NCBI GenBank assembly: GCA_900317935.1
Contig: ONIU01000061.1
Coordinates: 1-41,903, forward strand
DNA length: 41,903 nt
From: an uncultured bacterium
GTDB lineage: Bacteria > Muiribacteriota > Ozemobacteria > Ozemobacterales > Ozemobacteraceae
Direction: 5' to 3'
Shown here: in pieces, positions 1 to 8,207 of the stretch
How the letters are laid out: the number at the start of each line of letters is the position of its first letter
How positions within the stretch are numbered: position 1 is the stretch's first letter
The notes under the pieces: model-generated
What the model was told of the DNA's origin: nothing
Seen by the model: the letters and a program-made list of their open reading frames with translations, nothing else
Databases searched by the model: none
Program-made: the position numbers and the translations under genes

Positions 1-376
1 AAATTATTTTAAAATAATCAAAAAAAATTTATGAAGTGTTGCAAACCTATAATAATATCTGAAAATTAGATTTAAAAATGATTTGGTGGTAGGTGGTGAG
101 TAGTGAAAATTGAGAAATGAGAATTGAGAAATGAGAATTGAGAGATGAAAAATGAGATATAAGATATAAGATCATAACTTGAGATAGAAGATTGAAGGAA
201 GGTTATTGTTGTAGTTATTAGAAGCTTACGCTTCTTTTGTTTTTATTGTAAAAGCGGGACACTTCGTTGTGGGACGGCAACTGGCGTTGCCTGTGGGAAT
301 TGTTCGAAAGGTCGGAAGGGTTGGAAGAGTTGGAAGGGTTAGAAGAGTTGGAAGAGTTGCCGGGAAATTGATAATT
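1..376. other. Intergenic region with low-complexity and hairpin repeats
   Basis: No credible gene is seen here. About 82-160 is a degenerate tandem of GAGAAATGA/GAATTGAGA-type words preceded by GGTGGTAGGTGGTGAG. Positions 221-234 (GAAGC-TTAC-GCTTC) and 276-291 (GGCAAC-TGGC-GTTGCC) are short hairpins, and the second is bounded by GTGGGAC and TGTGGGA. Positions 315-359 hold five imperfect copies of the 9-mer GGAAGRGTT. All three repeat types recur in other intergenic regions of the window. Confidence 0.7.
315..359. repeat. 9-bp tandem repeat, about five copies
   Basis: Five imperfect consecutive copies of GGAAGAGTT/GGAAGGGTT are visible. A shorter version with GGAAGAGTT and AGAAGTGTT occurs near 14517-14535. 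The repeat has no coding potential and no known function. Confidence 0.8.
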
Positions 377-601
377 TCAACAGACAAAAAAACTGATTCG
401 AGAATGTTCTAAGAGTTCTAAGGGGCCGAATTGTTCAAGTTGTTTATTGGGTTTTCTTTCAATCTGTTTTATTCTTTCTTCCTGAATTTTGCGTTCTTAT
501 TCCTCCATCTGCCATAATTGTATAGTTTTCAGAGCTAAGGCCCATTGGCTATTCTTTTTATAACAAATGTGTAGACAATTAAGCACAATCTGATTTTGGA
601 A
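377..601 (-). pseudogene. Possible decayed gene remnant
   Basis: On the minus strand one frame runs from just after a TGA at 602-604 to a TGA at 377-379 and is interrupted only by a TAA at 497-499. The first part encodes a protein-like stretch containing the words YKKNSQWALALK and TIQLWQMEE. After the in-frame stop it continues as a charged, coil-like segment containing QEERIKQIERK. There is no start codon or ribosome binding site of note. I do not recognise the family. It could be the degraded C-terminus of a lost gene, or chance coding potential in AT-rich DNA. Confidence 0.3.
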
Positions 602-654
602 TCAAAACCTAGTTTTTGGACAGCCTCTTACAAAATGGGGTAAGGATACAAGGT

Positions 655-1181
655 TTAAATGGTTTCAAATAAAGTGGATGAGGTCGTTTGGAGTTTGTTT
701 CTCAAATCATCGACAGAGCCGTTGTTTTCGATGATTATGACAGATTTATCTGCTGGTTCCTGGTCCTGGGAAAAAAGGCGTTCTCTGGCTGTTGTTTCTG
801 ACCAGCCACGAGTTCCCCTAATTTCATTTTATAGAGCAGGGCAGCATTTATAATTATACTTTTGGTGCCATTTTTCTGCTCTTCTGTAATGATTCTTTCA
901 ACCATTTTGACCATATTGGGGTGCATTATGGAATTAAGCTTTTCAGTAGCTTCTGCTGAAACGAAAGCTTTTGCACCTAATTTTTTTCGGTCTATCTGAC
1001 ATTCTGTTAGAATATCTTCCCCGAAAGCTTTGGTAAGTGCTTTGATTGTGTCTGGCTCTCTAAGCAGGTCATGCCCAAGAGAGTCTACTTCCAAATTTTC
1101 CCCGTAACCTAAAGAACTAAGAATTTTTGCAGCGGTTGATTTGCCAGCGCCTGTCTGACCTGAAATTCCTATAATAAGCAT
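655..1181 (-). pseudogene. coaE: Dephospho-CoA kinase, frameshifted with an internal deletion
   Basis: CoaE phosphorylates the 3'-hydroxyl of dephospho-CoA, the last step of coenzyme A synthesis. The N-terminal ~105 residues are typical: P-loop GQTGAGKS near residue 8, then the IDRKKLG and MHPNM motifs, then the strand ending in LLYKMKL. Read straight on, the frame stops at 735 after about 40 unrelated residues. In another minus frame, from about 825 to the stop at 655, the expected CoaE C-terminus appears, with RGWSETTARERL, an AD...VIIIENNGS motif and a final helix. About 22-25 residues normally found between these parts are missing, and the two halves are in different frames. This looks like an out-of-frame deletion, or an assembly error in a normally essential gene. 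Its ATG shares one base with the stop of the upstream kinase gene (TAATG), which suggests co-transcription. Confidence 0.8.
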
Positions 1182-3166
1182 TATTGTTTTTTCTCCGGTA
1201 AATAGACTGTAAAGGTTGAACCTTCGCCAAGAACACTTTGAACTTCGATGCTTCCGCCGTGTTCTTCAACAATTCTCTGAGCCATTGAGAGCCCTAATCC
1301 AGTGCCATCTTCTTTTGTAGTCATAAAGGGGTTGAAAATGTCGCGCATTTTTTCGTGAGAGATGCCACAACCTGTATCTTCAAAGGCGATTTTAACCCTT
1401 TCGTCAACAGGTTCAATATAGACTGTAAGCTTGCCTTCTTTGCCCATGGCCTGGATAGCATTTGCCATTATGTTTATGAAAACCTGTTTAAGCTGATCTG
1501 GGTCAGCTGTAGTTAGTGGGCAGTTTTCAGCTTCTTTTATTTCAAAAGCTATGTGCTGTTTGTTGAGCTGGTTTTTGATGAGCATATAGCAGTCTTGAAC
1601 AACATTAACAGGAGCAACATCAACTGTTTTGGGTTTATTTGGTCTGGCAAAGTCTAATAGGTTGCCAATGATGCTTTCCAAACGGTTGATTTCTCTCTGA
1701 ATTATATCTAGAGGCTCTCTTCGACTGTCGTCTTCGCTGAAATCAGCTTCTAGAAGTTGAACAATCATTTTCATGCCCGTCAGAGGATTTCTGATTTCAT
1801 GAGCAATACCTGCAGCCAGAACCCCAAGAGCAGACAGCTTGTCAGCGCGCATTAACTGTTCTTCAAGAGCTGTAATCTGGGTAACGTCTTTGATGAAACA
1901 GGCTATACCTTCAATATCTCGCCCTGTTTCGTTTCTGAATGGGAATGCGTTAATCGTTAAAGTTCTAGTCTGACCACCTGTTTTTACTCTTAGTTTTGTG
2001 TCTTCGTGAGTGACTTTGGTTTCAAGAACTTCTTTTATTACATCAGTCACAGTTTGAGGCAGTTTTTCGTTATCTGTTCGTATATCCCAGCCGTCAGGAA
2101 ACTGGTGTGTAAGCATGAGCTTAACTTCCTGATTGGCGTAAGTAAGCTTGCCTTTTGAGTCGAATATCAGAACCCCTGAATTCATGCTGTCTAGAATGCG
2201 TTCAGTAAAGCCTTTTAATTTAATAAGGTTTTTGAACATTGTGTCAATTGAAGCAATCTGAGTAGCAATAATCTGAAGACCGATTATGTCTTCGTCTCTG
2301 TAGGCATAAGGTTTCTGACTACCTATAGTAAGAACCCCTGTAAGTCTTCCTGATACTTCGAAAGGAAGAATCAAAACAGAGTTAAATTCCTGTGTGTAGG
2401 TCAGGTAAGGTTTCATTTCTTTGGCTGCAAGGCCTACAGGACCTTCGCCAATATTGATTGTTTTTGGAAAAGATTTGGATACATTGGCTTCGTTTCTTGC
2501 TTCTAAGTGTTTGCCATCGCTACTGATGAAATAAAGAACGTATGTGTCGAATTTTATGAAACTTCTTGCGACTTTACCTAAGGCATCATAAATGTTGCGG
2601 AAGTCAATTACTGATTCTGCCTGCTGCGATATTTCGTATAGCGCTGAAAGACGAGAATTTTTATGAATCATCTCATTGTTCAGCCTGAAGTTTTCAAATA
2701 AAGACCCCATAAATGGGGTTATGGTTTCTAAAAACAGACATTGTTCTTCGTTGAAATCAGGCTGATTAGGGTGCTTTATAAGAGCTAGCAGGGCTTGAGG
2801 TTTCCCATAAAGATTGACTGCCCATATAGAAACCAAATTTTCCGGGTAACTCTCGGAAATACTGTGCTGATACTCTTGAGCTACCTGGATATTGTCGTGG
2901 ATTCTGATAAAAGCATTAAAACTGTCTTTTAAGAAAGATTCATCAATAAAAGGTTCTTCCGCAGATTCTAAAAAGCTTTTAACGAAAGGAACCATTATGT
3001 TGTTCTTCTCATGTGGGCTTAGCAGTAAGGCGCCCATTGAATTGGTAACTGTAACGGCACTTTCCGTTAAATACAATAAAGCTCTATCGGGAGTAAGAGT
3101 AGATATAGCTCTGGAAATGTCTCTAAACAGGTTAATCGATATTTCGTTCATATTTTCTTTGTTCAT
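1181..3166 (-). CDS. Sensor histidine kinase, GAF-GAF-PAS-HisKA-HATPase
   Basis: This is a 661-residue two-component kinase without an obvious membrane segment, so probably a cytoplasmic sensor. Residues ~1-155 and ~165-310 look like GAF-type sensory domains. A PAS domain (~315-430) begins at ILDSMNSGVLIFD. The H-box AHEIRNPLTG places the phosphorylated histidine at His456. The ATPase domain shows the N-box NIMANAIQAM, the G1 box DTGCGI and the G2 box GTGLGLSMA. The core resembles NtrB/AtoS-type kinases. No response regulator is encoded nearby, so the partner and the signal are unknown. It is the first gene of a likely two-gene unit with coaE, whose start codon overlaps its stop codon. Confidence 0.92.
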   Translation of the reverse strand: MNKENMNEISINLFRDISRAISTLTPDRALLYLTESAVTVTNSMGALLLSPHEKNNIMVPFVKSFLESAEEPFIDESFLKDSFNAFIRIHDNIQVAQEYQHSISESYPENLVSIWAVNLYGKPQALLALIKHPNQPDFNEEQCLFLETITPFMGSLFENFRLNNEMIHKNSRLSALYEISQQAESVIDFRNIYDALGKVARSFIKFDTYVLYFISSDGKHLEARNEANVSKSFPKTINIGEGPVGLAAKEMKPYLTYTQEFNSVLILPFEVSGRLTGVLTIGSQKPYAYRDEDIIGLQIIATQIASIDTMFKNLIKLKGFTERILDSMNSGVLIFDSKGKLTYANQEVKLMLTHQFPDGWDIRTDNEKLPQTVTDVIKEVLETKVTHEDTKLRVKTGGQTRTLTINAFPFRNETGRDIEGIACFIKDVTQITALEEQLMRADKLSALGVLAAGIAHEIRNPLTGMKMIVQLLEADFSEDDSRREPLDIIQREINRLESIIGNLLDFARPNKPKTVDVAPVNVVQDCYMLIKNQLNKQHIAFEIKEAENCPLTTADPDQLKQVFINIMANAIQAMGKEGKLTVYIEPVDERVKIAFEDTGCGISHEKMRDIFNPFMTTKEDGTGLGLSMAQRIVEEHGGSIEVQSVLGEGSTFTVYLPEKKQ

Positions 3167-3204
3167 ATTTTTATAATAATTCTCGGAGATTAAAATGAAA
3201 CAGA

Positions 3205-4953
3205 TTATTTTTCATCTTTTTGGTTTGGCGACACTTGATAAAAATCTTTTGATGGTATTGGAACTCCATTAATGACTTTGAAACGTGATTTAGAAGGAGG
3301 TATTGGACTTTTATTACTTCCAGAAGCATTAGGAGGTATTATAATTCCTTTTTTATGGTTGTCATAAGGTGGAGTTGGTTCTGGATTTCTTCTATTGTAA
3401 TTACCATGTTTTCTACAGGATATATAACCATTACGAGTTATATCACCAACAATATAGTATTCACATTTATTATTCAATAAATCCATATCTTTTAAATAAT
3501 GCTTTTCCAGTAAAATAGGGATGTTTGGAGAAGTCATAATTGTGGTATTATCCATGTTATAAAAATCAAATGCTTGTTGTATTTTAAAGCATTCTTTTTG
3601 GATTTTTTTGTCTTGCAAGGCTGCGAAATCTATATACTCTTCATCTTCATTTTCACCACAAATATTAATTGATTGGAAAAATATATTTATTAATCTAACA
3701 ATACTTTCAGTTTCTTTATTTTCAAGAAAGGCTATGGTTCCATCGTCATTACGGGAATTTTCTATAGAATCAATGAGTTTCTTTGCTTTTGAATGAACGT
3801 ATAATATTATGCTAAAACGCATAGAATCTATGAAAGAGCTCTTTTTTATTTTTTCTTTAAGTTCATTTATATATTTGGGAAGATTATTAACATAAAGGGT
3901 CTTGAATACGTCTGAATCGCTAATATTATGCCTTGTTCTCTCAGTATAATAATGTTTTATTTTTTTCAGATATTTTCTAGTTTCAGGAGCAAATAATTCT
4001 GAGTATCCGATAGTTGTAACAATAGAAAGAGTAGTTCCGTAATCACAGGTTATTATAACTTTATTTCCCGATTGTGAAACCTTCAAACTGTTGAGAAAAT
4101 CTTCTCTATTTTTGGGATATATAGATTGAAATAAATCAAATAAAATTTCAGGTAAATTATTTTTTAATCTATAGAAATCTTTTTTTTCATCTTCTAAGAA
4201 AGTCTTTATTTTTTGATTTAAATTTACAACCTGTTCTGGGGTTAGAAGTTCGTTAATTTTGTTTGCAGCTTCTTCTGATGCGGTTGAATCATCAAAATCA
4301 CCTTCTAAAACTAATTCTTTTCCTTTAACATACAATAAAAGATTATTAGCCTTTTCAAGATTTACATCAAACATTCTGCTAATATTTCGAAATACTGGAA
4401 TTTCATCTTTTCCAATATATAAATAATTATCAGATATTGATTTTATTTTATTTGCCAGATCAGGATTTTTAGAAATCTTGATAGAATCATTGTTTTCTGC
4501 AGAATCTTTACAAAAAATAATAGTATTTTTGTCGTAGATAACGAAATTGTTGTTTGCGTTAATTCTAAGAGCCGGATATTTTTTTCCACATAAAACAAAC
4601 TCATCAATTCTGTGATAGGGCCATTTCTCGGTTTCTACCATATTTTTTATGAGATTCAGTATTTTTTCTGTGTCGAAATTACAATTAAAAACCAATAGGT
4701 TAGTGTCTTTGGAAAAGAGTATTGTAAGCTGCTTAAGGTCATTTTCCAAATCTATAGAGTATCTTTTTTTTATAGTGGAAATGGCTTCTTTATAAACTTC
4801 TGAATCGGATGTTTCTTCTGCTGTTAATCCTAGTAATTCTTTTACTTTTTCCTTTTCTAAGGTTAGAAAGAAGGCGGATTTATCAAAGAAACAATCTGCA
4901 AAGACATAATTAGCAATAAATACAAAAGCAAACAACACTAAATAATTTTTCAT
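3205..4953 (-). CDS. Exported protein with C-terminal pilin-like head module
   Basis: This is a 582-residue protein of unknown function. A signal peptide occupies residues 1-19 and ends with a VFA-type cleavage site, so the protein is exported to the periplasm or beyond. Residues ~20-440 are an unrecognised alpha/beta region rich in Lys, Asn and Glu. Residues ~453-519 align by eye with the small pilin-head proteins at 23952, 29785 and 30460: a Cys-containing helix ending FYNMD, the TIMT turn, a HYLKD segment, then ITRNGYISC followed by KHG. The C-terminal ~60 residues are Pro/Asn/Ser-rich and probably disordered. The start is supported by GGAG five bases upstream. The gene is monocistronic, and a promoter resembling those of the small paralogues lies at 4987-5016. 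Confidence 0.75.
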   Translation of the reverse strand: MKNYLVLFAFVFIANYVFADCFFDKSAFFLTLEKEKVKELLGLTAEETSDSEVYKEAISTIKKRYSIDLENDLKQLTILFSKDTNLLVFNCNFDTEKILNLIKNMVETEKWPYHRIDEFVLCGKKYPALRINANNNFVIYDKNTIIFCKDSAENNDSIKISKNPDLANKIKSISDNYLYIGKDEIPVFRNISRMFDVNLEKANNLLLYVKGKELVLEGDFDDSTASEEAANKINELLTPEQVVNLNQKIKTFLEDEKKDFYRLKNNLPEILFDLFQSIYPKNREDFLNSLKVSQSGNKVIITCDYGTTLSIVTTIGYSELFAPETRKYLKKIKHYYTERTRHNISDSDVFKTLYVNNLPKYINELKEKIKKSSFIDSMRFSIILYVHSKAKKLIDSIENSRNDDGTIAFLENKETESIVRLINIFFQSINICGENEDEEYIDFAALQDKKIQKECFKIQQAFDFYNMDNTTIMTSPNIPILLEKHYLKDMDLLNNKCEYYIVGDITRNGYISCRKHGNYNRRNPEPTPPYDNHKKGIIIPPNASGSNKSPIPPSKSRFKVINGVPIPSKDFYQVSPNQKDEK

Positions 4954-4986
4954 AAAGACTCCGTATAATAAAAGGCTCTGTTTTAA

Positions 4987-5016
4987 ATTTTACTATATAT
5001 GAGAAAAAGACTGCAA
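4987..5016 (-). promoter_or_regulatory. Promoter of the 3205-4953 gene, ATAGTAAAAT type
   Basis: On the minus strand, TTGCAG (5011-5016) is followed by an 18-base spacer and TAAAAT (4987-4992), with TATAG directly before the -10. The ATAG-TAAAAT context matches the promoters of the three small pilin-head genes. The -35 is weak, so this is a prediction. Confidence 0.5.
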
Positions 5017-5150
5017 TATTTTTGAGAAAAGACTTGAGAGTGGTAGAGCACAGAGCGTAGAGAATTAGTAATTGAGAAATGAGAAATTGGTGATGAGTGG
5101 CGGGTGATGAGTGGTAGGTGAGAGGTGAGAATTGAGAAGTAAAGTGATAC

Positions 5151-5283
5151 GAGGCTAACGCCTCTGTGATACGATTGCTATTGCAATCTGTGAGACGGCA
5201 GCTAAGGCTGCCTGTGGTAAGTTGTTTGACAATTACCACAGTGAAACGTCCCACAGCGTAGCGTCTCACGGCGAAGCGTAACA
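5151..5283. repeat. Array of short hairpins with 8-bp separators
   Basis: Consecutive hairpins are GAGGC-TAAC-GCCTC (5151-5164), GATTGC-TATT-GCAATC (5173-5188) and GGCAGC-TAAG-GCTGCC (5197-5212). They are separated by exactly 8 bases, TGTGATAC and then TGTGAGAC. They are followed by GTGGTAA...TTACCAC and by a reverse-oriented copy containing CCCACAGCG and TCTCACGG. Each stem has its own sequence but pairs perfectly. Related units occur at 221-291, 8228-8335, 14447-14485 and 30368-30383. Confidence 0.85.
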
Positions 5284-5320
5284 CTTATATTCATTTGAAC
5301 TATTATCTTAAATCTTATTT

Positions 5321-5364
5321 CTTGAAACTTGAGTCTTGTAACTTGAAACTTGAAACTTGAAACT
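5321..5364. repeat. 7-bp tandem repeat ACTTGAA
   Basis: Imperfect copies of ACTTGAA run up to the stop codon of the aminotransferase gene, with the last three perfect. This is low-complexity DNA resembling the short tandem intergenic repeats described in cyanobacteria. No function can be read from it. Confidence 0.75.
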
Positions 5365-6526
5365 ACAGAATTGCTAGAATCGACTTTATTTTGGTGGCAA
5401 CTTCGATTATTTCGTTGTTAGTAATATTTGTGCTGCAGGGAATATTAAGAATAGAATCACTGAATATTTTAGCTTTTTCAATTTTGTATGAGATAAAATT
5501 GAGATAAGGCTTTTGTTCGTTAATCAGTCCCCAGATTGCTCTAGTTTGTATGCCTTCTTTTTCAAGAGCAGTTATTATTTCTCTCATGGAAGCTTTGATT
5601 TTATCGCGGTTTATCCTTAATGAATAGAACCAGTGGTTGGAACAAGTATTTGCTCTAAAAGGCATTAATTCTACTAATTCAAAGCCTTCAAATAATTTTT
5701 GGTATTCGATGTAATTTTTCTGCTTTCGGTTTATGAATTCTTCTAAGAGTTCCAACTGAGCAACACCAAGGGCGGCCTGCAGATTAGTCATTCTATAGTT
5801 ATAACCGATCTCGTTATGAACATAATAATGAGGGTCGTCTTTGGCTTGTGTAGAAAGGTATTGAAGATGTAAAACACTTCCTTCGGAATCAGCAGTTACT
5901 GCTCCGCCTCCACCAGTTGTTATGATTTTATTTCCGTTAAAGGAATAGCAGCCGAAATTACCAATTGTGCCGGCGTATTTGTTCTTGTATCTGCCTTGAG
6001 TGTATTTGGTTCCTAGCGCTTCTGTAGCATCTTCTATAACTTTTAGATTGTATTTATGTGCTATTTCCATAATTGATTCCATGTCAGCCATATTGCCAAA
6101 AACGTGGACAACAACGATAGCTTTAACTGCTTTGCCTGAATTGTGAGTTAAAACACCGTTCTTCATTTTGCATTCTTCTTCACAGAACTGTTGCAGTTTA
6201 ATAGGGTCTAAGCAAAGACTATCGTCACAATCCATAAATATTGGCTCTGCAAACTGGTATCTGACTGGATTTACTGCGGCAATAAATGTTAGAGCAGGAA
6301 CAATGACCATATCTCCAGGAACGACACCGCATTCCACCAAAGACATATGAATTGCAGAAGTGCCGCTTTGGCAGGCTGCAACTCTTGGGGTGTGAAGGAA
6401 CTCAGCAAGTCTTTTTTCTAATTTAGTGATAAAAGCACCGCCTGTTGATACCCAGCCCTGGGCCAGGGCTTCATCAACATATTTTTGTTCGTTGCCTTCA
6501 AAGTTTGGTATTGATAATGGAATCAT
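5363..6526 (-). CDS. DegT/DnrJ/EryC1-family sugar aminotransferase, LegC-like
   Basis: This 387-residue protein is a PLP-dependent aminotransferase that would add an amino group to a nucleotide-linked keto-sugar. The family signature is clear: opening IPLSIPNFEGNE, SGTSAIHMSL, the PLP-ring aspartate in IEDATEALG (Asp166), and the Schiff-base lysine in SFNGNKIITTGGGG (Lys200). The N-terminal wording and the length fit the LegC-type branch that makes 4-amino sugars such as legionaminic acid precursors. A perosamine- or bacillosamine-type substrate is also possible. It stands alone on the minus strand, with no other legionaminic acid gene in the window. A promoter lies at 6556-6584, divergent from pepD. 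Confidence 0.88.
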   Translation of the reverse strand: MIPLSIPNFEGNEQKYVDEALAQGWVSTGGAFITKLEKRLAEFLHTPRVAACQSGTSAIHMSLVECGVVPGDMVIVPALTFIAAVNPVRYQFAEPIFMDCDDSLCLDPIKLQQFCEEECKMKNGVLTHNSGKAVKAIVVVHVFGNMADMESIMEIAHKYNLKVIEDATEALGTKYTQGRYKNKYAGTIGNFGCYSFNGNKIITTGGGGAVTADSEGSVLHLQYLSTQAKDDPHYYVHNEIGYNYRMTNLQAALGVAQLELLEEFINRKQKNYIEYQKLFEGFELVELMPFRANTCSNHWFYSLRINRDKIKASMREIITALEKEGIQTRAIWGLINEQKPYLNFISYKIEKAKIFSDSILNIPCSTNITNNEIIEVATKIKSILAIL

Positions 6527-6555
6527 GATTATTTTTATGTAGTGTCTTTTTTATT

Positions 6556-6584
6556 ATGATAAATCATAAGCTGTTATTTGTCTA
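6556..6584 (-). promoter_or_regulatory. Promoter of the aminotransferase gene
   Basis: On the minus strand TAGACA (6579-6584), a 17-base spacer and TATCAT (6556-6561) form a sigma-70-like promoter about 30 bases before the ATG. Each box matches consensus at five of six positions. Confidence 0.6.
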
Positions 6585-6640
6585 TTTGTTGGTGGGAGCA
6601 TTGGGGAGAGAATAAAAAGGGTGTTTGATGTACAAATCTG

Positions 6641-6649
6641 TGTTATAAT
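6641..6649 (+). promoter_or_regulatory. Extended -10 promoter of pepD
   Basis: TGT directly before a perfect TATAAT (6644-6649) makes an extended -10 element about 38 bases before the pepD ATG. No -35 box at proper spacing is visible. Confidence 0.5.
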
Positions 6650-6686
6650 AAAATAATCGCTTATCACAAACCAAAGGGAGTTTTAA

Positions 6687-8162
6687 ATGAGCAAAGCAAA
6701 AGAAGTTAAATCCTATAAAATGGATGCAAACACAAAAAGCGTAGTTAAATTTTTTGAACAGATAAGTAAAGTTCCACGAGGTTCTGGCAATGAAGCTGGA
6801 ATTCGTGAATTTTTAGTTAACTGGGCAAATGAAAATAAATTTGATAACAAAGTTGATGAAACAGGCAATGTTTTAATCTGTGTTCCGGCCACTAAAGGCA
6901 TGGAAGATCGTCCAACTATAGTGCTTCAGGGCCATATGGACATGGTTTGTGAAAAGACTCCGGATTCTAACCATGATTTTACCAAAGACCCAATAAAAAA
7001 TATTATAGAAGGCGAATGGATGAGAGCCGACAAAACCACTCTCGGTGCTGATGACGGTGTTGCTTTAGCTATTTCTATGGCATTGGTTAAAGACCCTTCT
7101 GTAAAGCACCCGAATCTGGAATTGCTTTTCACTGTTGATGAAGAACGAGGTTTAACAGGCGCTAACGGCTTAGGAAAAGGCGTTTTAAACGGAAAATACC
7201 TGATTAACCTTGATTCTGAAAATGAAGGCGTTTTCACAATAGGTTGTGCAGGCGGAAAAGATACTCATTTGGCTTTAGACTTAGAATACGAAGAAGTTCC
7301 AAATGATTATGTTCCTTATTTGATTAAATTAACAGGCTGCACTGGCGGTCATTCTGGCGAAAACATTCATTGTGAACGTGCTAATGCCATAAGAGTTCTT
7401 GCTAGAATAATGCAGAACTTAGAAGAAATTACAGATGTCAGAATAATCAATATAACAGGCGGAACAGCTCATAATGCTATCCCTAGAGACTGTGAAGCTA
7501 CTTTCTTCGCTCCTGTTGCAGACAAAAAATGTATTGAAGAAGTTGCCTGCAAAATGGCAGAAACAGTTAAAAAAGAATTTATCGAAACAGACCCAAATAT
7601 CCAACTGGTTCTTGATGAAAACTTTGAACCTGCCGACAGACGTGCAATGCTTTCATGGCTGAGCGTTAAGGTTCTTGATTTCTTAAGAGCAATTCCTCAT
7701 GGTGTTGCTAGCACTATCAAGAAGCTTAATCTTACAGAAACTTCTTCTAACCTTGCAGTAGTAAAGGTTGTTGATGGCCAGCTTCTTGTTCATACCAGTC
7801 AGAGAAGCAGTGTTATCAGTCGCAGAGATGCTATTACTTCAAGAGTTGAATCTGTCGGAAGATTAGCTGGTGCTCATGTTTGGAGCGGTAACGGTTATGT
7901 TCCCTGGCAGCCTGATTTCGATTCTCAATTAGTAAAGCAGTGCCAGGCTATTTATAAGAAGCTTTTCAAGATAGAACCAAAGGTTGTAACTATTCACGCT
8001 GGGTTAGAATGCGGCATTATTGGCGATAAGCACCCAGGCATGGAAATGATTTCCATTGGTCCTGACGCTGAAGGCATACATTCACCAGATGAAAAACTTT
8101 ATCTGCCGTCTGTTGGCAAGGTTTACGAACTGATTGCTGCTTTCTTGGCCAATTTGGAATGA
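6687..8162 (+). CDS. pepD: Aminoacyl-histidine dipeptidase (cytosolic non-specific dipeptidase)
   Basis: This is a 491-residue M20-family metallopeptidase that hydrolyses Xaa-His and other dipeptides in the cytoplasm. The di-zinc site is intact: LQGHMDMVCEK (His and Asp), LGADDGVA (bridging Asp), TVDEERGLTGA (catalytic and metal Glu), NLDSE, and a C-terminal AGLECG...HSPDE region supplying the last ligands. The length matches the PepD family (~485). The start is supported by AAGGGAG eight bases upstream. No signal peptide is present. Together with iorAB it suggests use of peptides as carbon and energy sources. It is followed by a repeat element rather than a clean terminator. Confidence 0.95.
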   Translation: MSKAKEVKSYKMDANTKSVVKFFEQISKVPRGSGNEAGIREFLVNWANENKFDNKVDETGNVLICVPATKGMEDRPTIVLQGHMDMVCEKTPDSNHDFTKDPIKNIIEGEWMRADKTTLGADDGVALAISMALVKDPSVKHPNLELLFTVDEERGLTGANGLGKGVLNGKYLINLDSENEGVFTIGCAGGKDTHLALDLEYEEVPNDYVPYLIKLTGCTGGHSGENIHCERANAIRVLARIMQNLEEITDVRIINITGGTAHNAIPRDCEATFFAPVADKKCIEEVACKMAETVKKEFIETDPNIQLVLDENFEPADRRAMLSWLSVKVLDFLRAIPHGVASTIKKLNLTETSSNLAVVKVVDGQLLVHTSQRSSVISRRDAITSRVESVGRLAGAHVWSGNGYVPWQPDFDSQLVKQCQAIYKKLFKIEPKVVTIHAGLECGIIGDKHPGMEMISIGPDAEGIHSPDEKLYLPSVGKVYELIAAFLANLE

Positions 8163-8207
8163 GAGCCTGTGGCTTCTCTTTAGGAGTAGGGAGAATTCGT
8201 TCCTTAT

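Larger units (their letters stand above)
4954..5362. other. Intergenic repeat region without a gene
   Basis: After the promoter of the exported-protein gene, this 409-base gap holds only repeats. There is a low-complexity block at ~5033-5140 (a GAGCACAGAGCGTAGAG word, then GGTGATGAGTGG-type words), a hairpin array at 5151-5283, and a 7-bp tandem ACTTGAA at 5321-5364. An open frame crosses the region on the minus strand, but its translation is the repeat itself and it overlaps the signal-peptide end of the exported-protein gene, so it is not called. Confidence 0.7.

Noticed and set aside
659..853. Plus-strand open frame of 64 codons
   Set aside because: It is antisense to the C-terminal part of the damaged coaE, whose protein similarity is clear on the minus strand.
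5151..5283. CRISPR array
   Set aside because: The repeated part is only an 8-base separator, the units are self-complementary hairpins instead of unique spacers, and no cas gene is nearby.
4910..5284. Open frame of 124 codons on the minus strand
   Set aside because: Its translation is the intergenic repeat array and low-complexity DNA, it has no ribosome binding site, and it overlaps the signal-peptide end of the exported-protein gene.
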